DNA from: Ancylobacter sp. TS-1
GTDB lineage: Bacteria; Pseudomonadota; Alphaproteobacteria; Rhizobiales; Xanthobacteraceae
Assembly (NCBI RefSeq): GCF_009223885.1
Contig: NZ_CP045144.1
Span: forward strand, 2,592,001 to 2,656,000
Reading direction: 5' to 3'
DNA: 64,000 nucleotides
This document shows positions 26,401-33,603 of this stretch, one piece after another. The number at the start of each line of letters is the position of its first letter. The first letter of the stretch is position 1. A model generated the notes under the pieces. That model was not told the DNA's origin, ran no database searches, and was given only the letters and a program-made list of their open reading frames with translations. A program made the translations under genes and the position numbers.

Positions 26401-27127
26401 CGACGTGGCCGTGCTCGACCATCTGCGGGTCGGCCTCGTCGGCGGCTACAGCCGGACCTCGTTCGACGTCGACGCCCGCTCCTCCCAGGGCTCGATGGAC
26501 AATTACGATATCGGCCTCTATGCCGGCGCCCAGTTCGACGCCCTCGCGCTGCGCGGCGGCGCCTCCTACACCTGGCACGACATGTCGGTGTCGCGCGCGG
26601 TGGTCTTCCCCGGCTATTACGGCTCCAATGACGGCGACGACATGCTGGGCACCACCCAGCTGTTCGGCGAGATCGGCTACGACCTGTCGGTCGGGGCCTA
26701 TGCCTTCGAACCCTTTGTCGGCCTCGCCTATGTCCACATCTCCGGCGACAACCTCACCGAGAGCGGCACGCTTGCCTCAGCGTTGGCGGTAGAGGGAGCC
26801 TCGCAGAGCACGTTCTATTCCACTCTGGGCGTGCGGGCGGCCACCACCTTCACCGTGGCGGGACGCACCCTCACCCCGAGCGCGACGCTGGGCTGGCAGC
26901 ATGCCTTCGGCGACACGACGTCGTCGGCCGACATGCTGTTCGCCAGCGGTGGCACCACCGCGTTCACCATCCAGGGCGTGCCGATCGCGCAGGACGTGGC
27001 GCTGGTCGGCCTCGGGCTGGGTTACCAGCTGTCCGACAGCGCCCAGATGCAGTTCAACTACGCTGGTCAACTCGCTGAGCAGAGCAACCAGAACACTTTC
27101 AGCGCGCAGTTTTCTCTCAAGTTCTGA
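23426..27127 (+). CDS. Autotransporter with glycine-rich passenger and beta-barrel
   Basis: A 1233-residue type Va autotransporter. The signal peptide has a long basic n-region (MRPALTRAKVRRRR) then VLAGVSILALILAAGTADA. Residues about 40-210 are glycine-rich (GGGGGGG runs with aromatic and acidic breaks). The passenger continues with autotransporter-associated strand repeats such as LTKTGDGLLILTGTNTFTGVTTISAGTLQIG. The C-terminal 280 residues form the barrel (WAEGFGGWGET...) ending in the outer-membrane signature FSAQFSLKF. The ATG at 23426 has GGGGGGA seven bases before it. It is probably an adhesin or aggregation factor; no protease triad is evident. It is the last cargo gene before the right attachment repeat. 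Confidence 0.92.
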   Translation: MRPALTRAKVRRRRVLAGVSILALILAAGTADADSLLIGAGGNGGAETSSVSGGGGGGGIGGGGGGVGAQYGGGGGGVGGGGGAVVSIQGGDGGSGASGGAGGTRVGISGGDGGVGGGGGGLDGPGGGAIGGAGGTGPFGDAGGIAGADPITGSGENGAGQGGGGGSLYGGGGSASVNNVGGGGGGGGRVVDLSGGDISGKAPGLGAVGATEGMITSGRTYDFVGVGGGGGGGGYDTSATAGSSGLLTVDGAALTVDRSILVGGAGGGAGGFRNGGAGGNGTLAIINGGALTVSETLLIGGSAGGGGRNGSAIGGNGGVGEVSVDATSSIVIADGGSLVIGGADGQDGITTAGGTGGAGTLNLGGSLTLGSGTTFTINAGSSFNLGNDVAGGASAGAISGLSSLTNDGVINFNQSDSSYTFAADISGTGRVVQAGGGVTILSGLNTYSGGTAVTGGLINFSNVSNLGTGSITLDGGGLQWATGNTADISGKLAAIGSDGAVFDTNGNDVSLGSNLAGIGGLTKQGIGTLTLSGANTYSGTTTVSVGTLVASGGSAIGDSSAVTVASGATLTVNAEETIGSLAGAGSVMLAASSGLTAGGDDSSTTFSGTIAGAGGLTKTGDGLLILTGTNTFTGVTTISAGTLQIGDGGTTGSLAGDVVNNASLVFDRSDTYAFTDAITGSGAVTFTGGGTVLFSASYTGAVTVDDSTVQLASGSSNLSAFTLNDGGVLGGTAAIGGLTVNAGGLVGPGYSPGTLTVNGPVAFNAGSVYQVEVNAEGEHDLILATGAVTLSSDASVEVLASPGRYPSTSQIAILSTTGTVTGTFGSVTSDFAFLDPELTYDMQNVFLTLVYNGFTFTDYAHTPNEASVAVAAQALGTGNAVFEAIFALPEGAVAPALDQLSGEIHASALTVIQQQSIYLRDAVGSRLRQSLIAPSAGALSYAAKAAGPATAQLSQGFAPTLWAEGFGGWGETSGNGNAASISTTVGGVFGGIDVAVLDHLRVGLVGGYSRTSFDVDARSSQGSMDNYDIGLYAGAQFDALALRGGASYTWHDMSVSRAVVFPGYYGSNDGDDMLGTTQLFGEIGYDLSVGAYAFEPFVGLAYVHISGDNLTESGTLASALAVEGASQSTFYSTLGVRAATTFTVAGRTLTPSATLGWQHAFGDTTSSADMLFASGGTTAFTIQGVPIAQDVALVGLGLGYQLSDSAQMQFNYAGQLAEQSNQNTFSAQFSLKF

Positions 27128-27524
27128 TATAGCAGCTTCTAGGATTGCGGCTTTGCGCTGGTGACGTCGACATTGGGGGGTATATTTCTGCCGTCAGCCG
27201 AAACGGCCAGACGGCCGCTTTCAGGCGCAGGCGAAATTTGCCTCAACGACCTGAATAGCGGAGCAAAGCCGCCATTCGCACACCGTGCCGAAATTGCCGC
27301 TTCGGGTCATCCTCCGCTTTTTTTCCACTATGTGCCCGTGCCACTCAACGCGGTTGCCGCCCGGTTACAACTTGACGCGTTAAGCCAGTTTCACGCCAAT
27401 TCATATCCGTACAATTCAGTTCAAAAATAACAACTTTCGCGAGTCGCGCGGTGGTTCGAACTCTTGTAAATCCGAGTTAACTGTGAGACATTTCGCTTCA
27501 ATACGTTAACGTTCTAATTAGTTG
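27128..27524. other. Gene-free right end of the island
   Basis: About 400 bases with no credible gene. It contains the second copy of AAAGCCGCCATTCGC (27265-27279) and becomes markedly AT-rich at 27400-27520, up to the attachment repeat. Such an AT-rich arm next to the core is common for recombinase and IHF binding. Confidence 0.5.
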
Positions 27525-27688
27525 CTTGCCAAGGTTGGGGTCGTGGGTTCGAATCCCATCGCCCGCTCCAGTTTCCCATCAGACACAAAGCCTCGCGCCA
27601 GCGGGGCTTTTGTCGTTTTGGGCCTTGGCGATTCCACGCGTGATGCAGCGACCGGCGAGGCGCGCGGTTACACGCCGGTTACATGGTC
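27525..27688 (+). repeat. Island attachment repeat, right (attR)
   Basis: A 164-bp copy of 7629-7793. It starts with the 3' 46 bases of tRNA-Gly including CCA (27525-27570), has a 10-base divergent patch, then 108 identical bases with the terminator. There is no 5' half of a tRNA before it, so this is a truncated remnant marking the original chromosomal side of the insertion. Confidence 0.9.
27587..27611 (+). terminator. Duplicated tRNA terminator in attR
   Basis: Identical stem AAAGCCTCGC/GCGGGGCTTT with loop GCCA and a T-run. With the tRNA gone from this side, it could stop transcription leaving the island towards the chromosome. Confidence 0.75.
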
Positions 27689-27743
27689 GGGCCGAACAGG
27701 CATCCCGTACGGGGCGGAGGTGGCGGTGCCGCCGCCTGAGACT

Positions 27744-28529
27744 TCAGGCCAACAGGGCCGAGGCGCTCTTGAACAGCATATAGCTCGCCACCACGAAGAT
27801 CAGCGTCGCGAAGACCGTGGTAAGCCGCCCGGTACGGCCGGCAAGGCGGCGGGCGAGCTTCATGCCGGCGACGCTGCCGAGCACGCCACCGGCGATGAAG
27901 GTGAAGGCCAGCGGCCAGTTCACCAGTCCCGACAGCGCATAGTTGAACGCGGTCGTCAGCCCGAACGCCGTCACCGCCACCAGCGAGGTGCCGACGGCAT
28001 TGAGGATCGGCATGCCGGTGGAGCCGATCAGGCCGGGGACGATGAGGAAGCCGCCGCCAATGCCGAAGAAGCCGGAAAAGGCGCCGGTGCCGAGGCCGAA
28101 GCCGAGCACTTTCGGCGCCTTGGCGCGGTTGCACTCGGCGCCCGGCTCACCGGGATTGCCGCGCCCGCGCAGCATGAGCACGCCGACCACCAGCATGAGC
28201 AGCGCGAACAGGAACAGCAGCTTCTCGCCGGCGACGAGCTTGCCGAGGCTCGACCCGGCAAAGGCACCGACGACGCCGGCGGTGGCGTACATGCCGCCGC
28301 AACGCCATTTCACCGTGCCCGCCCGCGCGTGGTTGAACAGGCCGGCCGCCGCGTTGATGGCCACGGCGAAGGCGCTGGTGCCGATGGCGATGTGCGGGTT
28401 GCGCACACCGACGAGATAGACCATCAGCGGCACGGCGAGGATGGAGCCGCCACCGCCGACCAGCCCGAGCGTGAAGCCGACGAGAACGCCGGCGCCCGCG
28501 CCGAGCCCGTATTGCAGCGGCTCCAGCAT
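27744..28529 (-). CDS. TauE/SafE-family sulfite/organosulfonate exporter
   Basis: A 261-residue inner-membrane protein with about eight hydrophobic segments. The family hallmark duplicated glycine motifs are present: GFTLGLVGGGGSILAVPLMVYL near the start and GFFGIGGGFLIVPGLI near residue 150. Members export sulfite or sulfonates. The ATG at 28529 overlaps the stop of the upstream Blh-SQR fusion gene, so it is in the same operon and would remove sulfite made by the persulfide dioxygenase. It is the first backbone gene to the right of the island. Confidence 0.9.
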   Translation of the reverse strand: MLEPLQYGLGAGAGVLVGFTLGLVGGGGSILAVPLMVYLVGVRNPHIAIGTSAFAVAINAAAGLFNHARAGTVKWRCGGMYATAGVVGAFAGSSLGKLVAGEKLLFLFALLMLVVGVLMLRGRGNPGEPGAECNRAKAPKVLGFGLGTGAFSGFFGIGGGFLIVPGLIGSTGMPILNAVGTSLVAVTAFGLTTAFNYALSGLVNWPLAFTFIAGGVLGSVAGMKLARRLAGRTGRLTTVFATLIFVVASYMLFKSASALLA

Positions 28530-30220
28530 CACGCCGCCTCGCGGCCCGGCGCGGCGGCGACCGGCTGGGGCTGGCACAGCCATTCGCGGCCCTTCAGCAT
28601 GGCGTGCCAGTAGATCGGCGGCAGCATGCGGTCCTTGAGGAACCAGGCGAGGCGGGTCGGGCGGGTGCCGTCGAGAACCCAGCGCGGGAAGGTGGGCAGC
28701 AGCGCGCCGCCATAGCCGAATTCCGCCAGCACGATCTTGCCCCGCTCCACCGTGAGCGGGCAGGAGCCGTAGCCGTCATACTGGGCGGCCGGTGCCTTGC
28801 CCTCCAGCGCCGCGAGCACGTTGACCGCCACGACAGGCGCCTGCTTGCGGGCGGCGGCGGCGGTCTTGGCGTTGGGCGTGTTGGTGGCGTCACCCAGCGC
28901 GAAGACGTCGGGAAAGCGCATATGGCGCAGCGTCGCCGGGTCCACCTCGATCCAACCGCCCGCACCGGCCAGCGGGCTGGCGGCCACGACATCGAGCGGC
29001 TTCTGCGGCGGCACCGCGTGCAGCATGTCGAAGCCGCGCTCGACCTGCTCCAGGCTGCCGTCGGTCGCCTTGCGCTCGAAGGTCGCGACCTGCGCGTCGC
29101 CATCGACGGCGACGAGGGTCGAGCCGAAATTGAGGTCGATGCCGTAGCGCTCCACATACTCCATCAGCGCCGGCACATAGGCCGGCACGCCGAACAGCAC
29201 GCCACCGGCATTGTGGAACTCCACCTCCAGGCGCGGCAGCACGCCGGCGTCCCGCCAGATGTCGCAGGACAGGTACATCGCCTTCTGCGGCGCGCCGGCG
29301 CATTTGATCGGCATGGCCGGCTGGGTGAACAGCGCCCGGCCCGCCTTCACCGTGCTGGCGAGGCGGAAGGTGTAGGGCGCGAGGTCAAAGCGGTAGTTCG
29401 AGGTGACGCCGTTGCGCCCGAGCGCCTCTGGCAGGCCGGGGATGGCCTCCCAGGCCAAACGCAGGCCCGGCGCGGCGACCAGCACGCGGTAACGCACGCA
29501 CGCGCCGTCGGCGAGCGCGACCTCCTTCGTGTCTGGCGCGAAACCCGCCGCCGCCTGCCGGATCCAGGTGACGCGGTCCGGCATCACCGCACCCATAGGC
29601 ACGCGGGTCGTGTCCGGCTGGAACACGCCGGCGCCGACCATGGTCCAGCCCGGCTGGTAGTAATGACACTCGGCCGGCTCGACGATGGCGATGTCGAGCG
29701 AGGGCCGCCGCTTCAGCAGGCTGGAGGCGGTGGCGATGCCGGCCGCGCCGCCACCGACAATGACCACGTCGTAGGTCTTCGGCGCGCCGGGGCGCGGCGC
29801 ATTGGCGCGCGCCATGAGGCGGGCGCGCTGCGCGGAAACGTCGATGCCGGCGGCGGCGGTCAGCGCCGTTATCTCGTCCGGGCTCCGCCGGTCCGCCTCG
29901 GCAAGCGCCCACAGCGTCGCCGCCCTTGTGCCGGTGCGGCAATAGCCGAGGACAGGGCCCGGCAGCCGGTCGAGCATGGTGCGCATCGTGGCGACGTCGG
30001 CATCGGCAAAGGTGCCGGGCGTCACCGGGATATGCACGAAGGCCATGCCGAGTGCCTCGGCCAGCGTGGCCACCTCGTCGGCCGGAAGCTGCCCCGGCTC
30101 CTCGCCGTCGGGGCGGGTGCAGATGACCGCGCGGAAACCGGCGGCGGCCATGGCGGCGAGATCCTGCGTAGCCAATGGGCCGGACACGTGAAAATCCGAC
30201 ACGATCTGTTTCGGCGTCAT
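28529..30220 (-). CDS. Blh-like sulfurtransferase fused to sulfide:quinone oxidoreductase-like flavoprotein
   Basis: A 563-residue two-domain protein. Residues 1-135 form a DUF442/Blh-type phosphatase-fold sulfurtransferase with the active loop GYCRTGTR (Cys94). Residues from 150 on are an FAD-dependent oxidoreductase of the SQR family, with VVIVGGGAAGIATASSLL (155 onward), candidate redox cysteines Cys307 and Cys319 and the FALGDATNTPNAKT FAD-binding segment. It should oxidise sulfide to persulfide, pass electrons to quinone and hand the sulfur to the N-terminal cysteine. It is downstream of the persulfide dioxygenase gene, with a GAGGA ribosome-binding site, and overlaps the TauE gene. An inverted repeat of CCGGCCGG words lies in the 66-base gap before it. 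Confidence 0.9.
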   Translation of the reverse strand: MTPKQIVSDFHVSGPLATQDLAAMAAAGFRAVICTRPDGEEPGQLPADEVATLAEALGMAFVHIPVTPGTFADADVATMRTMLDRLPGPVLGYCRTGTRAATLWALAEADRRSPDEITALTAAAGIDVSAQRARLMARANAPRPGAPKTYDVVIVGGGAAGIATASSLLKRRPSLDIAIVEPAECHYYQPGWTMVGAGVFQPDTTRVPMGAVMPDRVTWIRQAAAGFAPDTKEVALADGACVRYRVLVAAPGLRLAWEAIPGLPEALGRNGVTSNYRFDLAPYTFRLASTVKAGRALFTQPAMPIKCAGAPQKAMYLSCDIWRDAGVLPRLEVEFHNAGGVLFGVPAYVPALMEYVERYGIDLNFGSTLVAVDGDAQVATFERKATDGSLEQVERGFDMLHAVPPQKPLDVVAASPLAGAGGWIEVDPATLRHMRFPDVFALGDATNTPNAKTAAAARKQAPVVAVNVLAALEGKAPAAQYDGYGSCPLTVERGKIVLAEFGYGGALLPTFPRWVLDGTRPTRLAWFLKDRMLPPIYWHAMLKGREWLCQPQPVAAAPGREAA

Positions 30221-30286
30221 GGGCGTTCCTCGGTTTTTCGTTGATTGGATCGGCCGGCCGGCGACGGCGCGCCGGCCGGTGCCGTT

Positions 30287-31228
30287 TCAGAGCGTATCGA
30301 GCGGCAGTTTCAGGTAGCGCCGGCCGTTCTCTTCCGGTTCGGGCAGATGGCCGGCGCGCATGTTCACCTGCACCGAAGGAAGGATGAGCTTCGGCATAGC
30401 CAGCGTGGCGTCGCGCCGGGTGCGCATGTCGACGAAGGCGGCCTCGTCCACCCCGTCGCGCGCATGGATGTTTCCGGCCCGTTCGGCGCCGACCGTGGTC
30501 TCCCACGCATAGGTGTCGCGGCCCGGCGCCTTGTAGTCGTGGCAGAGGAAGAGGCGCGTCTCGTCCGGCAGCGTCAGCAGCCGCCGGATCGAGCGGAAGA
30601 GCTGGTGGGCATCGCCGCCGGGGAAGTCGGCACGGGCGGTGCCGAAATCAGGCATGAACAGCGTGTCGCCGGTGAACACGACGTCGCCGATCACATAGGC
30701 CATGTCGGCCGGCGTATGTCCGGGCACGTGAAGGACCGTGGCCGGGATGGAGCCGACGGCGAACGTGTCGCCATCCTCGAACAGCCGGTCGAACTCGGAG
30801 CCGTCGCGGGCAAATTCGGTGCCGAAGTTGAAGATTTTCCCGAACACGTTCTGGACGGTGATGATCTCGCGCCCGATGGCGAGCTTTCCGCCGAGTTCCT
30901 GCTGGATGTAGGGCGCGGCGGAGAGATGGTCGGCATGGGCGTGGCTCTCCAGCAGCCAGTCGACCGTGAGGCCGCGCGCCTTCACGAAGGCGATGATCGC
31001 GTCCGCCGAGGCGGTGGAGGTGCGGCCCGAGGCGGCGTCGAAATCCAGAACGCTGTCGACGACCGCCGCGCGTCCGGTGGCGGGGTCGTGGATCACATAG
31101 CTCGCGGTGTTGGTCGGCTCGTCGAAGAAGGCTTCGACCGCGAGGCGGTTGTCGGTGGCGCGGGCGGCCCGGATCTGGGCGGCGGCCTTTTCGAGCGGCA
31201 GGTCGGTCGTGACGGTCGGATCGGACAT
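30287..31228 (-). CDS. Persulfide dioxygenase (ETHE1-like metallo-beta-lactamase fold)
   Basis: A 313-residue MBL-fold protein with the metal-binding HAHADH motif (His96, His98, Asp100, His101), HVPGHTPADM and GDTLFMPDFGTARADFPGG. The last signature is typical of ETHE1/Blh-type persulfide dioxygenases, which oxidise glutathione persulfide to sulfite. It leads a minus-strand operon with the Blh-SQR fusion and the TauE exporter: sulfide to persulfide to sulfite to export. A GGAGGA ribosome-binding site precedes the start, and a dyad (31261-31281) lies in its promoter. Confidence 0.92.
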   Translation of the reverse strand: MSDPTVTTDLPLEKAAAQIRAARATDNRLAVEAFFDEPTNTASYVIHDPATGRAAVVDSVLDFDAASGRTSTASADAIIAFVKARGLTVDWLLESHAHADHLSAAPYIQQELGGKLAIGREIITVQNVFGKIFNFGTEFARDGSEFDRLFEDGDTFAVGSIPATVLHVPGHTPADMAYVIGDVVFTGDTLFMPDFGTARADFPGGDAHQLFRSIRRLLTLPDETRLFLCHDYKAPGRDTYAWETTVGAERAGNIHARDGVDEAAFVDMRTRRDATLAMPKLILPSVQVNMRAGHLPEPEENGRRYLKLPLDTL

Positions 31229-31260
31229 TGGCGTTCCTCCGAGGGTTTCCTGATTTTCAT

Positions 31261-31281
31261 AATTACATAATATGTGTAATT
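31261..31281. promoter_or_regulatory. BigR/SqrR-type operator candidate
   Basis: AATTACA (31261-31267) and TGTAATT (31275-31281) form a 7-bp inverted repeat with a 7-base spacer in an AT-rich island. It lies between the divergent persulfide dioxygenase and peroxiredoxin genes. BigR/SqrR-family ArsR repressors bind AT-rich dyads at such sites, and two family members are encoded nearby. The match is inferred from position and symmetry. Confidence 0.6.
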
Positions 31282-31327
31282 GTAAATCCGGATTGCGTCA
31301 CTTTCACGCTCGGGGCAATCAGAGGGC

Positions 31328-31981
31328 ATGACAGGGGAACTTTCATCCGAGACTCGAATCGCCGCGCCCGCGCCGCGCCCGCTGCGGATCGGCGATGCCG
31401 CGCCGGTGTTCAGCGCACGCTCGACACAGGGCCAGGTTCAACTCAGCGACTATCGCGGGCACTGGCTGGTGCTGTTCTCGCATCCCGCCGACTTCACGCC
31501 TGTCTGCACCAGCGAGTTCATCGCGCTGGCCCGGCTGGCGCCGCAGTTCGAGGCCATGGGCGTCGCGCTGATGGGGCTGTCGGTGGACAGCCTGTTCTCC
31601 CATATGGGCTGGCTGCGGGCGATCCGCGGCGCCTTCGATGTGGAGGTGACCTTCCCGGTGGTGGAGGACACCTCGCTCGTCATCAGCCGCGCCTATGGCA
31701 TGCTGGATGAGACGGCGCAGGATTCCTCCACCGTGCGGGCGAGCTATTTCATCGACCCCGCCGGCATCGTCCGCGCCATCAACTGGTACCCGATGTCGGT
31801 CGGCCGCTCGGCGCGCGAGATGCTGCGTCTCGCCGCCGCGCTGAAGCGCGTCGAGCGGGGGGACGGGGTGACGCCCGAGGGCTGGGAGCCGGGCGATCCG
31901 GTGCTCCGGTCTCTCACCGACGAGACGCTGCGCGCGACCGACGATCCGGCCTGGTTCTGCCAGCTGGCCGAGCGGGAGTGA
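31328..31981 (+). CDS. Peroxiredoxin (Prx6/AhpC-TSA family)
   Basis: A 217-residue thiol peroxidase. The peroxidatic cysteine is Cys60 in the signature FTPVCTSEF, followed by the GLSVDS and NWYPMSVGR segments typical of Prx6-type enzymes. The only other cysteine seen is near the C-terminus (WFCQLAERE, Cys211). It would reduce peroxides or act on persulfides. An AGAGGG ribosome-binding site precedes the ATG; it is divergent from the persulfide dioxygenase gene and followed four bases later by an ArsR-family gene. Confidence 0.92.
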   Translation: MTGELSSETRIAAPAPRPLRIGDAAPVFSARSTQGQVQLSDYRGHWLVLFSHPADFTPVCTSEFIALARLAPQFEAMGVALMGLSVDSLFSHMGWLRAIRGAFDVEVTFPVVEDTSLVISRAYGMLDETAQDSSTVRASYFIDPAGIVRAINWYPMSVGRSAREMLRLAAALKRVERGDGVTPEGWEPGDPVLRSLTDETLRATDDPAWFCQLAERE

Positions 31982-31985
31982 GGCG

Positions 31986-32393
31986 ATGCCGCTAACCCGC
32001 GAGGAAGCCGACAAGGCGGTCGAGAAGCTGCGGAGCTTCGGCCAGCCGCAGCGGTTGATGATCCTCTCCCATCTTCAGACGGGCGAGATGACGGTGGGCG
32101 AGATCGACGCCGTCACCGGCATCGGCCAGCCCGCGCTGAGCCAGCAGCTCGGCGAATTGCGGCGGGCCGGCCTCGTCGCCACGCGGCGCGCCTCCAAGCA
32201 GGTGTTCTACCGGCTGGCCGATGCCGGCGTGGCGCTGTGCGTGCGCTCCATCGAGGCGCAGTTCGGCGGGGCGCCCGCCGTCGACCTCGCCCCGCCGCCC
32301 GATGCCGCCCCGCTCACCGCGCCACAGAGCCCGCGCAATCGCAGCGCCGCCCTGTTCGCCCGCATCGTGAGGCCCGGGGGAGCAGCAGCTTAA
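31986..32393 (+). CDS. ArsR-family regulator lacking the BigR/SoxR sensing cysteines
   Basis: A 135-residue winged-helix repressor with the recognition helix GIGQPALSQQLGELRRAGLVATRR and the wing SKQVFYRLAD. It aligns well with the SoxR-type protein at 33604-33975, but the two cysteines that form the persulfide-sensing pair there are Ser28 and Gly94 here; the only cysteine, Cys85, is elsewhere. It is co-transcribed with the peroxiredoxin. It may sense something else, act constitutively, or modulate the neighbouring SoxR by competing for sites. The C-terminal 35 residues are Pro/Ala-rich. Confidence 0.85.
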   Translation: MPLTREEADKAVEKLRSFGQPQRLMILSHLQTGEMTVGEIDAVTGIGQPALSQQLGELRRAGLVATRRASKQVFYRLADAGVALCVRSIEAQFGGAPAVDLAPPPDAAPLTAPQSPRNRSAALFARIVRPGGAAA

Positions 32394-32414
32394 GCTGCGC
32401 TGTGAACCTGCCAC

Positions 32415-33536
32415 TCAGGGCCGCGGACGCCGCCCGCCCGCAACGCGCGAGCGGAGAGCGGAGGGGCGGCGTGGAAGGAAGAACAGGGCCCGACCCTCGA
32501 CCAGAAACGCAATGCCGAGCCGGGCGCCGAGAATCATGCCGCCGACCGCGAGGGGAAAGGACAGCGCCATGAGCGAGCCGGCGGTGATGCCTTGACCGAT
32601 GGTGCACCCGCCGCACAGCACGCCGCCGGCGCCCATCAGCACCGCCCCCAGCAGATGCCGCTTCATCTCGCGGGCGTCGTCGAAGGCTTCCCAGCGGAAC
32701 TCGTCGCCCGCCCGCGCGGCGGCGAAGGCCCCGAGAATCACGCCGACGATCGAGCCGGTGCCGAAATTCAGCAGCGTCGCGCCGTCGAGCAGCAGCCCGT
32801 GCAGGGTGATCGCGACCGGGGCGACGAAGGTCAGGCTCTGCGGCCGCGCCGCCTGCAGGAACTCGTCGACCAGATATTGCGTCGCCAGCCATCCGCCGAT
32901 CACCCCGGCACCGAGCACGGCGCCGGCGGCGAGCAGGCGCCGGGCCTTGCGCAGGCGCGCATCGGTCACCGCGAACGCGATGAGGATGGCCGCCAGCACC
33001 GCCGCCAGCAGGGCACGGCTCGATGCGCCGAGCACGGGCTCGGCCAGCGCCGGCAGGTCCGCCTGGCCGGAACGCGGGATCGCGAGAGCCCAGGCCTCGC
33101 CGAAGCCGATCCGGTAGTCCGCCAGCGTGCCCCGCAGCATGGCGTAGGCGGTTGCGCCGAAGACGAGGAGCACGACAAGGCTGCGCAGATCGCCGGAGCC
33201 GAGCCGGATGCAGCTGCCGAAGGCGCAGGTCCCGACCAGCGCCATGCCGAGCCCGAACATCACCCCGCCGGCCGCGATACCGATCCAGGGCAGGGCATTG
33301 GGGACATAGGACGTCGCCTGTGGGTCAAGCAGGCCGGTGAGGACGAGGAACTGCGTGCCGGCGAGGGCGATGCCGAGGGCAAGGCCGAAGACGCGCAGGC
33401 GGCGCGTGTCGGAACCCACCAGCGCATCCTCGATGGCGCCGAAGCTGCACAGGCGCGCGCGGCGGGTGGTGAAGCCCACGGCGACGCCGATGGCGAGGCC
33501 GGCAAGGGCGGCCCACCACGCATTGAGGTCGTCCAT
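32415..33536 (-). CDS. YeeE/YedE-family sulfur transporter
   Basis: A 373-residue integral membrane protein with about ten hydrophobic segments, matching YeeE/YedE (TsuA-like) transporters that import thiosulfate or related sulfur. The conserved cysteines are in motifs RRARLCSFGAI (near residue 30), GTCAFGSCIRL (near 103) and GGCTIGQGI (near 315). These cysteines relay thiosulfate through hydrogen bonds in the characterised member. It is convergent with the ArsR gene and upstream of soxR, so its role in sulfur uptake for or from the Sox pathway is plausible. The C-terminal tail is Arg-rich. Confidence 0.9.
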   Translation of the reverse strand: MDDLNAWWAALAGLAIGVAVGFTTRRARLCSFGAIEDALVGSDTRRLRVFGLALGIALAGTQFLVLTGLLDPQATSYVPNALPWIGIAAGGVMFGLGMALVGTCAFGSCIRLGSGDLRSLVVLLVFGATAYAMLRGTLADYRIGFGEAWALAIPRSGQADLPALAEPVLGASSRALLAAVLAAILIAFAVTDARLRKARRLLAAGAVLGAGVIGGWLATQYLVDEFLQAARPQSLTFVAPVAITLHGLLLDGATLLNFGTGSIVGVILGAFAAARAGDEFRWEAFDDAREMKRHLLGAVLMGAGGVLCGGCTIGQGITAGSLMALSFPLAVGGMILGARLGIAFLVEGRALFFLPRRPSALRSRVAGGRRPRP

Positions 33537-33603
33537 GCGCCCGGTCCTCCCGTACCATGGCTCCCGCGGGCATTGATGCCCGTCCGGCCGGCGCTTATGC
33601 GGC

